Origin: Diacronema lutheri
Lineage: Eukaryota; Haptophyta; Pavlovophyceae; Pavlovales; Pavlovaceae
Assembly: GCA_019448385.1 (NCBI GenBank)
Contig: JAGTXO010000031.1
Location: 64,501 to 128,500 of the forward strand
DNA length: 64,000 nucleotides
Reading direction: 5' to 3'
Position numbers and translations under genes: made by a program. The stretch's first letter is position 1; each line of letters opens with the position of its first letter. Below, piece by piece: positions 54,258 through 63,818 of the stretch. A model generated the notes under the pieces. It made no database searches. It was not told where the DNA came from and worked only from the letters and a program-made list of their open reading frames with translations.

Positions 54258-55856
54258 ATGGCGAGATTACATCGGAACGTCGTGCGGAGCGCGGCGATCT
54301 GGCTCGTCGCGCTCTGCACGGTGTCGGACGGCAGGGGTGCGCCGGGCGCGCGCGCGGATGCGCGCAGGGCCGATGCGCGCGCCAGCGGCCGCGCGCGAGC
54401 CGGCGCGTCGCCGCCGCCGCGCGGCGCGCCGGCGCGACGGGCTGAGCAGCCGGCGGCAAGCGGCGCGCCGCCGCCGCAGCCGATGCGCGACCGGCGCGTG
54501 GCGCGGTACATTGGGCGGGTGAGCATCGCGGGTGCGATCTCGTGCAGCGCCACGCACTCGCTCGTCGTGCCGCTCGACGTGATCAAGACGCGCATGCAGA
54601 CCGACGCGCAGCTGACGACGGTGCGCGCGGCCGCGCTCGCCGTGCTGCGCAGCGGGCCGGGCAAGGGGCCGATCCGCGCGGTCGCCTTCTTCAAAGGTCT
54701 CGGCGCGACAAGCGCGGGCTACTGGCTGCAGGGCGCGGCCAAGTTTGGTGCGCGCCGCGAGCCGCGCGCCGCGCGCCGTACGCCGTGCGCCGCGAGTCGG
54801 CGCGTCGCGCTGCTCACGGCGCGCGCCGTGCCGCGCGCCGCGCGCCGCGCTGCGGGCCGGCCGCGCGGAACGGGCAGGCGGGTACGAGGCGCTGAAGAAC
54901 GCCGCTTTCACGCGCCTCCGCGCGCTGCCCAATGGCGAGGAGGCGTGCGCCGCGTGGCGTTTGCCCGTGATGGTGGCCTCTGCGTTCGGCGCCGAGGCCG
55001 TCGCGTCGGCGTTGCTCTGCCCGCTCGAGGTGCGCGGCGAGCGCACGCGTGCGCGCGCCGTGGCTCGACGCGCGCCATCGCTCAGAGCGCGCCGGCCATG
55101 CATCTGCGCGCTCAGCCCCGGAGCTCCAACCGCCGCCATTTTCCTGCCCGTCGCACGGGCCCCGCCGCCCCCGCCCGCTGCCCTGCCCCTCCTCGCCGGT
55201 CGCAGGTGCTCAAGTTACGCATCCAGACGGACTCGAGCTACGCCGCTCGCGGCCTGCTCTGCGCACTGAGCAGCACCGTGCGCTCCGAGGGCTTTGGCGC
55301 GCTTTTCAAAGGGCTCTCCGCCATCTGCCTCCGCCAATTACCCTACACGGCGGTAAAACTCGTTACATACGAGTTCTTCACGACGCTCGTGCTCTCCGCC
55401 GCAGTCCGCGCGCGGCTCGTCGAGCGCGCGGACCCCGCGCACGCCGGCACCGTCGCAGCGCGACCGCTCGTCTCGCTCGCAGCGGGAATGCTCGCGGGCG
55501 CAGCGGCGGCGCTCGCGTCGCAGCCGGCGGACGTGCTGCTCACGCGGCTGTGCGGGTCGGCGCAGGTCTCTCAGCTCTCGTCGTGCGTGATCGCGACGGG
55601 CTGGGCGGAGCAGCTGCGCTACCTCGCGTCCATCGGGCTGCGCGAGTGCTACGCCGGCCTCGGCGCGCGCCTCGCGATGGTCGCGTCCATGACCTCCGTC
55701 CAGTTCCTGCTGTACGACCAGGTTCGAATTCAGCTCAACTGCGCGGGGCCGGTACCCAGAAACGACGCCGTTGGCGCGTGCGCGCGCGCGGCGGACGGCG
55801 CGCGGAAGGGTGCGACTGCCGAGTCGGGCGGCGACGGTCTCTGCCACGACCCGTGA
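54258..55856 (+). CDS. Mitochondrial carrier family, phosphate-carrier (SLC25A3) type, three exons
   Basis: 430 residues from exons 54258-54747, 54878-55029 and 55206-55856. The first intron is phase 1, the second phase 0. Repeat 1 has ATHSLVVPLDVIKTRMQTD and FFKGLGATSAGYWLQGAAKF continuing GGYEALK; repeat 2 has LLCPLEVLKLRIQTD and LFKGLSAICLRQLPYTAVKL; repeat 3 has ASQPADVLLTRL. These are the hallmarks of the phosphate/copper carrier branch, which imports phosphate with protons; repeat 3 lacks the usual Lys/Arg there, as in that branch. The N-terminus (MARLHRNVVRSAAIWLVALC...) is long, with a hydrophobic segment and an Arg/Ala-rich stretch to ~80, so signal-type targeting, perhaps to the plastid, cannot be excluded. 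ATG 54231 is an alternative start. Confidence 0.88.
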   Translation: MARLHRNVVRSAAIWLVALCTVSDGRGAPGARADARRADARASGRARAGASPPPRGAPARRAEQPAASGAPPPQPMRDRRVARYIGRVSIAGAISCSATHSLVVPLDVIKTRMQTDAQLTTVRAAALAVLRSGPGKGPIRAVAFFKGLGATSAGYWLQGAAKFGARREPRAARRTPCAASRRVALLTARAVPRAARRAAGRPRGTGRRVRGAEERRFHAPPRAAQWRGGVRRVAFARDGGLCVRRRGRRVGVALPARGARRAHACARRGSTRAIAQSAPAMHLRAQPRSSNRRHFPARRTGPAAPARCPAPPRRSQVLKLRIQTDSSYAARGLLCALSSTVRSEGFGALFKGLSAICLRQLPYTAVKLVTYEFFTTLVLSAAVRARLVERADPAHAGTVAARPLVSLAAGMLAGAAAALASQPADVLLTRLCGSAQVSQLSSCVIATGWAEQLRYLASIGLRECYAGLGARLAMVASMTSVQFLLYDQVRIQLNCAGPVPRNDAVGACARAADGARKGATAESGGDGLCHDP

Positions 55857-56073
55857 CATCCGCCGTGAGCTGGCGTCGGCGTCTAGCGTGCTCCGCTCCG
55901 CCGGCAGGCGGGCGCGCTGCGCCCGTAGAAAGGAGCACTGGGCGCGGTCGATCGACCTAGGCCGCCACGCACCATGACAGCAGTCAGTCACGGGCTCACG
56001 GCGATGCCCGCTGGCCCACCGTCAATGTGACCTGTGTGGGTGTGACCGTCGGACCGCCGTCCACTTGCTCGCG

Positions 56074-57618
56074 ATGGCGGACGTTGACGACGAAGGCGAT
56101 CGCTTGCTCGGCGAGCCCGGAGCGCCGGCTCGACGAGGCGTCGGCTGGTGCGCGTCGTCTCGAGCGCGGCTGCTCACGGTGCTCGTGTGTGTCGCCGTTA
56201 GCGCGATGCTCGCCCTCGCGGCGCGCGCCGCGGTGGGCGCGGGCGGCGCGCCGCGCGCCTTCCGGCGGCCGCGCACGGCTCCTCGCGCCGTCGCGCGCGC
56301 GAGCGCGCTGCCGATGGCCATCGCGGCGAACGTCTTTCTGAGCGAGCCGAGCGCGCCGCTTGGCCACGAGCTGTGCGGCCTCGTCAAGTGGTGCGCCGAC
56401 GCATCACAGTTCGCGTCGAGGATGCCGGCGCTCGCGGCGGCGGCGCACGCGGCGGCCGCCGCGCCGCGCAGCGTGCCCGCGCCGGCGGCCGCCGCGCCGC
56501 CCTGGGCCATCGACGTGGTGCTCTCGACGAACGCGCCCGCCACCGCGCTGCGCGCCGAGTGCCCGCAGCCCAACGTGCGCATCGAGAGCGTTTCCGCCGA
56601 GCTCGTGTCGGCCGTCGCCAACTTCACCACCCGCTCCTTCGATCGGCGCGAGGCGCGCCGGCGCTACCGGTGGAAGCATGGCGGCAAGGACGCGGGATAC
56701 AAGCTGGGCGGGCCGGAGCGCGTCGCCGTCGACGCGGCGTGGCTCGCCAAATGGGCGATGGTCGGGCTGACCCGCTACGCGCTCATCCTCGTGCTCGACC
56801 TTGACATTGACTTGGCGCTGAACGCGCAGCGCGGCGCGGCCGGGCCCGACGCGCAGCTCGCGCGCGCGGCGGCGGTGTGGGCGGACGAGCTGCCGCGCTT
56901 CGTCGCGTCGGGCGCGCGGCTGCTCTCCTCCCTCGACGGCAGCGCGTTCATCAACATGGGCTCAGTGTGGCTGCGCCCGTCCGCGGAGCTCTACGCGGAG
57001 GGCGTGCGGCTGCTGCGCACGAACCGCTTCTCCATCGAGCGCGGCTTCGCGGACGCCGGCCCGCCGAGCGAGCTCCTCCCCGCCGCATTGCTGCACACGC
57101 CCTCGCCCGTCTTTGGCGAGAGCCGCACGATGGCGCAGTCCGATGCGCTCCTCTCGGACAGCTGGAACTTTGTCGCAGCGTCTGCAGACCAGGGACTTTT
57201 CCCGCTCATTTTCGCGATGCGCCACCACCTCCTCGCGCTCGTGCGCCGGCCGGAGTACAGCGTGCATCATTACCTCGGCCGTTTCAAGCCGTGGCGGCAG
57301 AACCACCCATCGTGCCCCGCCTACTTTGTCGCGCTTGGCATTCTCGCGCCCGTCGACGCCACGGCCGTCGACGGCACCACGCCGAGCGGCGCGCCCGCCA
57401 GCCGCGCGCCGGCCGGCGTGGCCGCGGCCGCGGCCGCGGCTTGGCGGCTGGCGGTTGCGCCCAACGCGCCGCCGCCGCCCGGCCGTGCGGCCAGCGTATG
57501 CTGGCCTCGTCTCGTGCAGGCGGCGGCGGCCCTCGTGGCGCTCACAGACGCGGCGCGTGGCGACGCGGCGTCCGTGTTTGCGAGAGAGTGCCACGCGAGG
57601 CAGCAGGTGCTCTTCTGA
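56074..57618 (+). CDS. Golgi-type glycosyltransferase (type II membrane protein, DxD motif)
   Basis: 514 residues. A short cytosolic N-terminus is followed by a signal-anchor (RLLTVLVCVAVSAMLALAA, ~34-52) and an Ala/Arg-rich stem. The luminal domain (~150-440) has LVLDLDIDLAL, a candidate DxD metal/nucleotide-sugar site; FINMGSVWLRPSAELY, as in GT8/GT77-like enzymes; SDSWNFVAASADQGLFPLIF; and EYSVHHYLGRFKPW. Such features fit a GT-A nucleotide-sugar transferase modifying glycoproteins or wall glycans. Donor and acceptor are unknown. Single exon; a Pro/Ala-rich C-terminal tail follows. ATG at 56074 precedes the anchor properly. Confidence 0.82.
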   Translation: MADVDDEGDRLLGEPGAPARRGVGWCASSRARLLTVLVCVAVSAMLALAARAAVGAGGAPRAFRRPRTAPRAVARASALPMAIAANVFLSEPSAPLGHELCGLVKWCADASQFASRMPALAAAAHAAAAAPRSVPAPAAAAPPWAIDVVLSTNAPATALRAECPQPNVRIESVSAELVSAVANFTTRSFDRREARRRYRWKHGGKDAGYKLGGPERVAVDAAWLAKWAMVGLTRYALILVLDLDIDLALNAQRGAAGPDAQLARAAAVWADELPRFVASGARLLSSLDGSAFINMGSVWLRPSAELYAEGVRLLRTNRFSIERGFADAGPPSELLPAALLHTPSPVFGESRTMAQSDALLSDSWNFVAASADQGLFPLIFAMRHHLLALVRRPEYSVHHYLGRFKPWRQNHPSCPAYFVALGILAPVDATAVDGTTPSGAPASRAPAGVAAAAAAAWRLAVAPNAPPPPGRAASVCWPRLVQAAAALVALTDAARGDAASVFARECHARQQVLF

Positions 57619-57910
57619 TGTTTCTTTGGTTTTTGTCTTTGTTTTTTGGGGTGGTGGGCGTCGTCACGTAGATGCATGGCAGTGTCAAAGCGTACAAATG
57701 GGACGGAGGGGCGTACGGGCAGCGGCCGCGGCCGCCGCGCGCAGCCGCGCTTGCTTCCGCGCGCGCGCCGCTCCGCTCCGCCGTCTGGGCACGCGGGCGG
57801 TGGCGGGCCGGCGCGGGCCGCGCTCGCCCGAGCTGCGGCGGATGGCGGAGGCAGGCGCAGGGTAGCGCACAGCCGCCGCGGGCCGCGCTTGCGCCGTGTG
57901 CTGCGCCCCC

Positions 57911-59381
57911 TCAGCGCAACATGGGCTCACGGCTCGCGCCCGCCGGGTCGCCCACCTCGCCGTACTGCGAGGGGCGCTGGCGCGCGGCGGCGCGCTTGCG
58001 CAGCAAGGAGCGCACCACTGCGCTGCCGCCAAAGAGCGCGACGAGCGCGCCGGCCGCGACCGCCGCGAGGCCGATCGCGAGCGCACCACCGAGTGGCCGG
58101 CGCGCGCCGGCAGCGCGCGCGCCCGCGTCGTCGCCGTCCGCGCCGCGCGTGCCGTGCGGGTAGATCTGCGGGCACGAGTCGTAGCCACGCGGCCTCGCGG
58201 GTGTGCCGTACAAATGGGCGTGCTCGTCGATGTACCGGCGCGTCGGGTAGTCCGGCGGATCACAGCCCACATTTGTACGCTCGCGGCTCTGCCAGACGCG
58301 CACAAAGTCAACGAGCATCTCACCCGGCATGTGCCCGTTCGTCGCGTCAGGCCCGCCGTTCCACGAGCCGAGCGCCGTGTTGATCACGATCGACATCGGC
58401 TCGGACGGCAGCTTGCGCCGCGGCGTGGTCTCGCAGACGGGCGCTCCGTCGTCGGGCGTCTGCGCGCAGACAGTGTACTTGTCGAGGGCGGCTGCTGGGA
58501 TTTCAAAGATGAAGACGCCATCGATCAACCAGCGTAAATAACCGCCATCGCCCTCGCGCCACTCGAGGCGGAACGTACGGTACCGCTCCGACAGGTCGTG
58601 AAACGGCGAGATCCCCGCCTGGCCGCGCAGGCGCGCGCCGGAGCGCGCGGGCCGGCGCACGCGCGTGTGGGCGGCGTGTCCGGCGCATGGCGCGCGCGCG
58701 GCGCGCGCGCACCGTGAGCGAGTCGGCAAACTTGGGGCCGTACCAGTGCGCGTTGGGCAGCACGGCCGGCACGCCGCTCGTGTTCCCGCCAAAGCGCAGC
58801 CGGCGGTACCACGTGTCGCGCGTCGATGCGCCGTGGGTCGGAGGGACCCACGCCACTTGGCCCGTGCGCGGGTTGGGCGTGTACCCGATGGGCGGGTCGT
58901 GGAGCTTGGGGCGGAAGTGGTCGGGGATGGAGGGCGCGAGCTGCAGCGACTGCATCAACCAGCCCGCCTGCCCATTCCACGAGTCACCCACCTCGACCAA
59001 GTCAATCTCCGTCGCGCCGCGGCCCATGCGCGGGTGGAGTCCGGACGGGGGCGCCGGGTCACACCCGGAAATCCGTTGCTTCTTGCCCGGCTTGGCGACA
59101 GGGCGCTGCTCGTAGACGGGGTCGCACTCCTCGAGCGAGTATGGCCAGAGCCCATCATTGGACTCCTCGTGGATCGCGCGCCCCAAGTTGCCAAAGAGCC
59201 ACAGCGCAGGCCAGAAGCCAAGGCCCATTGGGAATTTGGCGCTCACCTCGACCACACCGCCCGTGAAGCAAAACTTGTCCCAGCTGCGCCGCGCGGAGCG
59301 AGAGGGGGATGAGGGCGGCGCGGCGCGGCGCGTACGAGCACGGCGCGAGCGCGCGGCAGCGGCAATAAGCGCGCGCGCGCG

Positions 59382-59413
<32 letters not shown>

Positions 59414-60009
59414 CGAGCGGCGGACGCGAGCGGCGGACACGCGCGCGCGGTGCGCGGCGCGTGGAGCGCGGCGCGCGGCGCGTGGCGCGCGCACGACTGA
59501 AGCATGCCGCCTTGGAAGGTCTTGTTGACCGCCTTGGCCACCGCCTTGTCCGTGATCCGCCGCGTCTCGATCCGCAGCGCGCTGTACGGCGTGCGGTACG
59601 GACGGAAAACTCGCCTCTCCGAGCCGGGGTCGGACGCGTTCGCCAGCACCATCGCGCCGCGGTCGAGGACGGTGGTGATGGCTTCGGGCGTGTAGCGCAC
59701 GGGCGAGGCATTCGTGTAGTCCGACTTGTCGATCGCCGTCCACCGTTTGTCCGCGCCATTGGAGAAGTTGCGGCCGGGCTGCGAGAACTCGTCCGAGAAG
59801 ACAAGCTCATGCTCTTGCCCGTCCGCGTCGACCGTCACGCGGAACGCGTCAGGCGTGTCGCCGTCGCACCAGCAGCACGCGGCGGCGGCCGCCACCGGTG
59901 TCGAGCCGTGCGCCGCGCGCGGCGAGACCGCCGCGCTCACCGCCGCGAGGGTGACGGCGATGAGCGCGATGCGCGAGCAGCACGTGGATGTCATCAGTCC
60001 GGCTGCCAT
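57911..60009 (-). CDS. KRE6/SKN1-family GH16 beta-glucan synthesis protein, three exons
   Basis: 597 residues from exons 59495-60009, 58713-59283 and 57911-58618. Introns of 211 and 94 bp join GGMLQS/WDKFCFTGG and ADSLT/AGISPFHDL, both family-conserved. A signal peptide (SRIALIAVTLAAVSAAV) is followed by VFSDEF; GH16 core FTGGVVEVSAKFPMGLGFWP; catalytic TEIDLVEVG (E264, D266, E269); YRTFRLEW; SIVINTALGSWNGG; and VGCDPPDYPTRRYIDEH. A C-terminal membrane helix (GALAIGLAAVAAGALVALFG) and basic tail give type I topology. Fungal KRE6/SKN1 are type II proteins for beta-1,6-glucan. Algal homologues are thought to add beta-1,6 branches to storage or wall glucan. ATG 60009 or 59994 may start it. Confidence 0.92.
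59383..59413 (+). repeat. 31-bp poly-G run in the first GH16 intron
   Basis: An uninterrupted G run on the plus strand, so poly-C in the transcript, inside intron 59284-59494. Several other introns here carry the same kind of tract. Confidence 0.9.
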
Positions 60010-60107
60010 CACCGCAGCACAATCCGTCTGCTGCTGCCAAGAATCGTCCAGCTGCGCGCGTTCTGCGAGAACAGTGGGCGGCCCTTCAACTGGCCCGGGT
60101 ACGCGCT

Positions 60108-60185
60108 TCCCCGACAGCGTGGACGGCGTACGACCCGGCGACCAGCGCGCGCATCGAGGCGCGCTACGTCTCGGGCAAGCACTAG
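60108..60185 (+). pseudogene. Half WWE-domain-like fragment upstream of Deltex
   Basis: Read in the frame of base 60108, this stretch encodes PTAWTAYDPATSARIEARYV followed by SGKH and a TAG at 60183. W-x-x-Y-x-P-x-x-S-x-x-IE-x-x-Y-x-x-G is the first half of a WWE domain. It lies 58 bp before the Deltex ATG in another frame. Deltex proteins often have two WWE domains, so it may be a decayed or alternatively spliced first copy. Confidence 0.4.
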
Positions 60186-60243
60186 CCGCTCGACTTGACC
60201 CTCGCCCACCCCCCGCGCGCGCTACGGGCTCAGCGTCGACGCG

Positions 60244-61614
60244 ATGTCGAGCGGCGGCGCGCGTTGGGAGTGGGACGGCGGCGCATCGGTTGGCTGGGTC
60301 CCCTATGACGAGGAGGCCGCGCAGCAGCTCGAGCTCGCGCATGCCGCCGGCCGCAAGAGCACGCGGCTGCTGATTCGCGACGTGGGCTACACGATCAACC
60401 TCGGCCAGATGGCGCAGCAGAACGAGAGCACGCGCTTCTGCCGAGCGGTGCGGCGCACGCCGGTGGAGGAGGACACGGCCGATGGCGATGACGCGGCCGC
60501 GTGCGTTGATGCGCCACAGCCGCCGTCGCGCGCGCGCGCGCGCCGAAGTGCGCCGGCCGCGCGCGCGCCGCCACCCGCCGCAATGGCGGCGAAGTCAGCG
60601 GTGCCCGCACGGCTGCGCGCGGCGGCGCCTGGTGCCCACGGCGGCGCCGCTCGCCGCCGCTCGCCGCCTCGCGCCGCCGCGCCCGCCGACGAGCTCGAAG
60701 GCACGGTGCGCTTCGCATCGCACGACGGGCAGCTCGAGCTCGCGCACGTTACGGATTGGCGGCTGTTACTGCCGAGCGAATACGACCCGGAGGCGGAGTG
60801 CGCGATCACGTGCTGCCCGTTCGGGCACGATCGCGCCGACCCCGTCGTCAAGCTGAGCTGCGGCTGCATGTTCAACCAATCAACAGTCGAGCGCGCTCTC
60901 CTTGCAAAGCCGCAATGCCCCATCTGCCGTTTCCAGTTCGAGGAGCTGCTCGGACCCATGCCGTCGGGCACGATGACGGTGTGGCGCGAGGACGAGCCGT
61001 GCGAGGGCAACGACGGCGCGCGCTCCTTCGTCCTGCACTACGCCTTCCCATCCGGCAGGCAGGGCCCGCAGCACCCGCAGCCCGGCATTCCGTATGACGG
61101 GACCGAACGCCTATGCTTTGTGCCCGACACGACAGACGGGCGGCGCACGGTGCGGCTGCTGCGCGAGGCCTTCCGCCGCGGCCTTACATTCAAGATCGGC
61201 ACATCCATCACCACCGGCCGCGCCAATCAGGTCACGTGGGCGATCCACCACAAGACGAGCCGGTATGGGGGCACGCCCGCGCACGGTTACCCGGACCCTT
61301 CCTACCACGCGCGCTGCGCGGCTGAGTGCGCGGCGCTCGGTCTCCTCATCGACGAGGGAAGCGCCGCAGCCGGCGAGGCGGAGCGCACGGCCGAGCAGGC
61401 GGAAGGGGACAGCGCGCGCACCGGCGGCGACGACCAAGCTGAAGCCGCCGCGCAGTCGGGCGCCAACGCGCCAGTGTCGGCATGCGACGAGCCGCCGGCA
61501 AAGATGCCGCGGCGCGCGACGCGCAGCGCCAAGGGTAAAATGCCCGTCGCGCCAACGGCGGCCAAGCGCGACCGCTCGTCGGGCACGGGCCGCACGGCCA
61601 GGCGCAGTCAGTGA
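60244..61614 (+). CDS. Deltex-type E3 ubiquitin ligase (WWE-RING-DTC)
   Basis: 456 residues. WWE domain (~7-75): WEWDGGASVGWVPYDEEAAQ, then YTINLGQM and FCRAVRR, expected to bind (iso-)ADP-ribose. After an Arg/Ala linker comes a RING-like zone (~186-228): ECAITCCPFGHD, VKLSCGCMFNQSTVERALL, PQCPICRF. The usual CGHxFH is CGCMFN, so zinc ligation differs. The Deltex C-terminal domain (~238-368) is clear: GPMPSGTMTVW, GPQHPQPGIPYDGTERLCFV, TVRLLREAFRRGLTFKIGTS and GYPDPSYHARCAAECAALGL. RING plus DTC recruits E2~ubiquitin and ADP-ribosylated targets; some Deltex proteins ubiquitylate ADP-ribose itself. A Lys/Arg-rich tail (MPRRATRSAKGKMP) suggests a nuclear protein. The stop is 40 bp before the next gene's ATG. 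Confidence 0.92.
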   Translation: MSSGGARWEWDGGASVGWVPYDEEAAQQLELAHAAGRKSTRLLIRDVGYTINLGQMAQQNESTRFCRAVRRTPVEEDTADGDDAAACVDAPQPPSRARARRSAPAARAPPPAAMAAKSAVPARLRAAAPGAHGGAARRRSPPRAAAPADELEGTVRFASHDGQLELAHVTDWRLLLPSEYDPEAECAITCCPFGHDRADPVVKLSCGCMFNQSTVERALLAKPQCPICRFQFEELLGPMPSGTMTVWREDEPCEGNDGARSFVLHYAFPSGRQGPQHPQPGIPYDGTERLCFVPDTTDGRRTVRLLREAFRRGLTFKIGTSITTGRANQVTWAIHHKTSRYGGTPAHGYPDPSYHARCAAECAALGLLIDEGSAAAGEAERTAEQAEGDSARTGGDDQAEAAAQSGANAPVSACDEPPAKMPRRATRSAKGKMPVAPTAAKRDRSSGTGRTARRSQ

Positions 61615-61654
61615 CTGAGCACTGAGCAGGGACGGATCCAGTGAGCTGCGCACG

Positions 61655-62293
61655 ATGGAGGAAGGCCGATTTGCGCGCGGAGAGAAGCGGGAACGCGATG
61701 AGGGCGACGAGGCTCGCTCGTCGCGCAAGTTGGCACAGTGTGCACCGAGCCGCCGCGCGCAGAGCTCGTCTGGACCGCCGCCGCCGCCGCCGCCTCCCTC
61801 CGTCCCCGCCGCGGCGCCACCGCCCGCGGCAAACTATGAGACGAGCGGGCTGCTCGCCGGCGAGACGAATCGTTGCAACGGCGTCGTGCTCAAGTGGAAC
61901 GAGCCGCCCGATGCGCACGTGCCGACGCAACGCTGGCGGCTGTACATCTTCAAGGGCGACGATCCGATCGACGAGCCCTATCAAATCCATCGCCAGAGCG
62001 CCTACCTGCTCGGGCGCGAGCGGCGCGTAGCCGACATCCCGCTCGACCACCCGAGCTGCTCGAGCCAGCACGCGGTGCTGCAGTTCCGCGAAACGGAGAA
62101 AGCGGAGGACGGTGGCACGCGACGCCGCCGCATCCGCCCGTACCTGATGGACCTCGGCTCGACCAACGGCACCTACCTCAACTCGCAAAAGCTCGAGCCG
62201 CAGCGGTACGTCGAGCTGTTTGAGCGCGACGTGCTCAAGTTTGGCTACAGCTCGCGCGACTTTGTGCTGCTGCACGAGGAGAGCGCGGGTTGA
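61655..62293 (+). CDS. SNIP1: SNIP1/DAWDLE-type FHA-domain protein
   Basis: 212 residues. A basic/acidic N-terminus and a Pro run precede NYETSGLLAGETN, then VLKWNEPPDAHVPTQRWRLY. The FHA domain (~100-205) has IFKGDDPIDEPYQIHRQSAY, LGRERRVADIPLDHPSCSSQ, HAVLQFRE, YLMDLGSTNGTYLNSQKLEP, and RYVELFERDVLKFGYSSRDF. Close agreement with human SNIP1 and Arabidopsis DAWDLE is seen along the whole domain. These phosphothreonine-binding proteins take part in spliceosome activation and microRNA processing in the nucleus. Single exon, same strand as Deltex and very close to it; convergent with the WW gene (66 bp). Confidence 0.94.
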   Translation: MEEGRFARGEKRERDEGDEARSSRKLAQCAPSRRAQSSSGPPPPPPPPSVPAAAPPPAANYETSGLLAGETNRCNGVVLKWNEPPDAHVPTQRWRLYIFKGDDPIDEPYQIHRQSAYLLGRERRVADIPLDHPSCSSQHAVLQFRETEKAEDGGTRRRRIRPYLMDLGSTNGTYLNSQKLEPQRYVELFERDVLKFGYSSRDFVLLHEESAG

Positions 62294-62359
62294 GATGACC
62301 CGCTTGTAGTTTTGAGCGCGGGCTCACGAGTCACGTCACGTCACGTCACTCGTCAGTCG

Positions 62360-63818
62360 TCATGAGCATCGGACGGCCTCGGGCTCGCGGCAGTCGGCAG
62401 TGGGCGCGTCGCCGAGGTGGCGCAGGATGGACGTGCTCGCCGCGCGCACCGCGTCGGCAGGCGACAGTGCACAAAAGCCGCCGCGCAGGCTGCGCGGCAG
62501 GCACACGCTTTCCGCGAGTTGTAAGGATTGGATTTCGGCGCGCGCCCAGCCCGGCCAGCTCGGATCGTCGTGCGGCTCGGCACACGCGGCGAGCGGCTCG
62601 TCGTCCGCGACGCCGCCCTCGTCCGAGCCGCTCTCGTACGCCTCGCCCTCGCCTTCGCCCTCGTCCTCGTCGACGCCGGGCGCGCCGGCAGCCGCCGCCG
62701 CCGCCGCCCTTGCGCGCGCCGCAATCTGCGCGCGCCGCGCGGCCGCGATCCGCTCGCGCCCGCGCCGTCGCGTCTCCACAATCCGCGCGCACGGCTTGAT
62801 GCCCCACTGTGCGCACATGGCCTGCGCCGAGCGAAGGGGGTTGGGGTTGACGAGGCGCGCAAGGACACGGCGATTCGGGGCGGGCCTGCGCAAAGGGAGT
62901 GGCGCTGCGAAAACGGACAGGGCGGCAGACGCGCGGTGCCGGCGTGCGCTGCGCGTTCCCGCCGGCCAACGCAGAGGCACCTCCCGCCCTGCGTGCGCGC
63001 ACCTGCAACAGCTCGTGCTCGCAGCGCAGGGCACCGGAGCAAAGACAGCAAGTGCTCAGCTTGAGGGCGCATGGAGGCGGTCCCACGCAGCCGGACGCGG
63101 CGCGGCGTGCGCGCACGCGCACCGCGCGCGCGGCGGAGCACGCGATCACGGGCAGCTGCGCGTCGGCTGCCGCCGCCAATACCACGGCATGCTTCGCGCG
63201 CGCGTCCGCGTCCACGCCCGCGCCCGCGCCCGTGCCCGCGCCCGCGCCCGCGCCCGCGCCCGCAGGCGCGCCGGCGGGCGAGGCCACGCGCACGTGCACG
63301 ACGAGGCTGTCGGCGTCCACGGGCTCGAGCTCGTAGGCGTGAGGCGCGCTGGCGACGGCGAGTGCGGCGAGCGCGCGCCGCACGTCGGCGCCATCCGGAT
63401 CGGCGCAGCACCTGAGGCGGTGGCGGCCGGCGGATTGCCGATACGCGACGATGATCTGCTTGAACTGCTCCTCGAGTGGGTGCTCGTACTGCGAGTACTT
63501 GTCGGCGGCGCGGTGGAAGAAGACGTGCTCGCCATCGTCCACCTCCTCCCACCCGTCGGGCAGAGCCGCCGTGAGCGCCTCGTGCGCAAGCGCGAGCAGG
63601 TGCGGCTCGGCCTGCGCGTCGATCCCGAGGTAGGCGGCGTACTGCTGCACGTCCTCGCTGCTCACGGGCTCGCGCGGCGGCGGCGCAGGCTGGCGCTCGC
63701 GCTCGCGCTCGTACCCCTCGTCTTCGCCTTCGTAACGCCCGCCCTCCCCTTCCTCCTCCTCCTCGCCCCCGGGGTCGTCGGTGTAGCTGCCCGACTCGTC
63801 CCCGCGGCCTACGGCCAT
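62360..63818 (-). CDS. WW-domain protein of CEP164-like N-terminal architecture, two exons
   Basis: About 425 residues with exons 63003-63818 and 62360-62821. The 181-bp intron has donor CAG/GTGCGC and acceptor GCGCAG. An acidic N-terminus is followed by EDVQQYAAYLGIDAQAEPHL and ALPDGWEEVDDGEHVFFHRA, then SQYEHPLEEQFKQIIVAYR, i.e. a helix, one WW domain (~95-125) and a helix. This arrangement is typical of CEP164 and related basal-body/ciliary WW proteins. The rest (HAYELEPVDADSLVVHVRVA, WGIKPCARIVETRRRG, an acidic patch) is unrecognised and it lacks long coiled coils, so true CEP164 orthology is uncertain. An alternative donor at 63293 would remove about 97 more residues. ATG at 63818 is the start. 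Confidence 0.78.

Noticed and set aside
62822-63293. A single 472-bp intron in the WW-domain gene
   Set aside because: The donor at 63002 gives a 181-bp intron, close to the usual 94-265 bp here, and keeps an open ordered segment. The longer version is kept only as an alternative.
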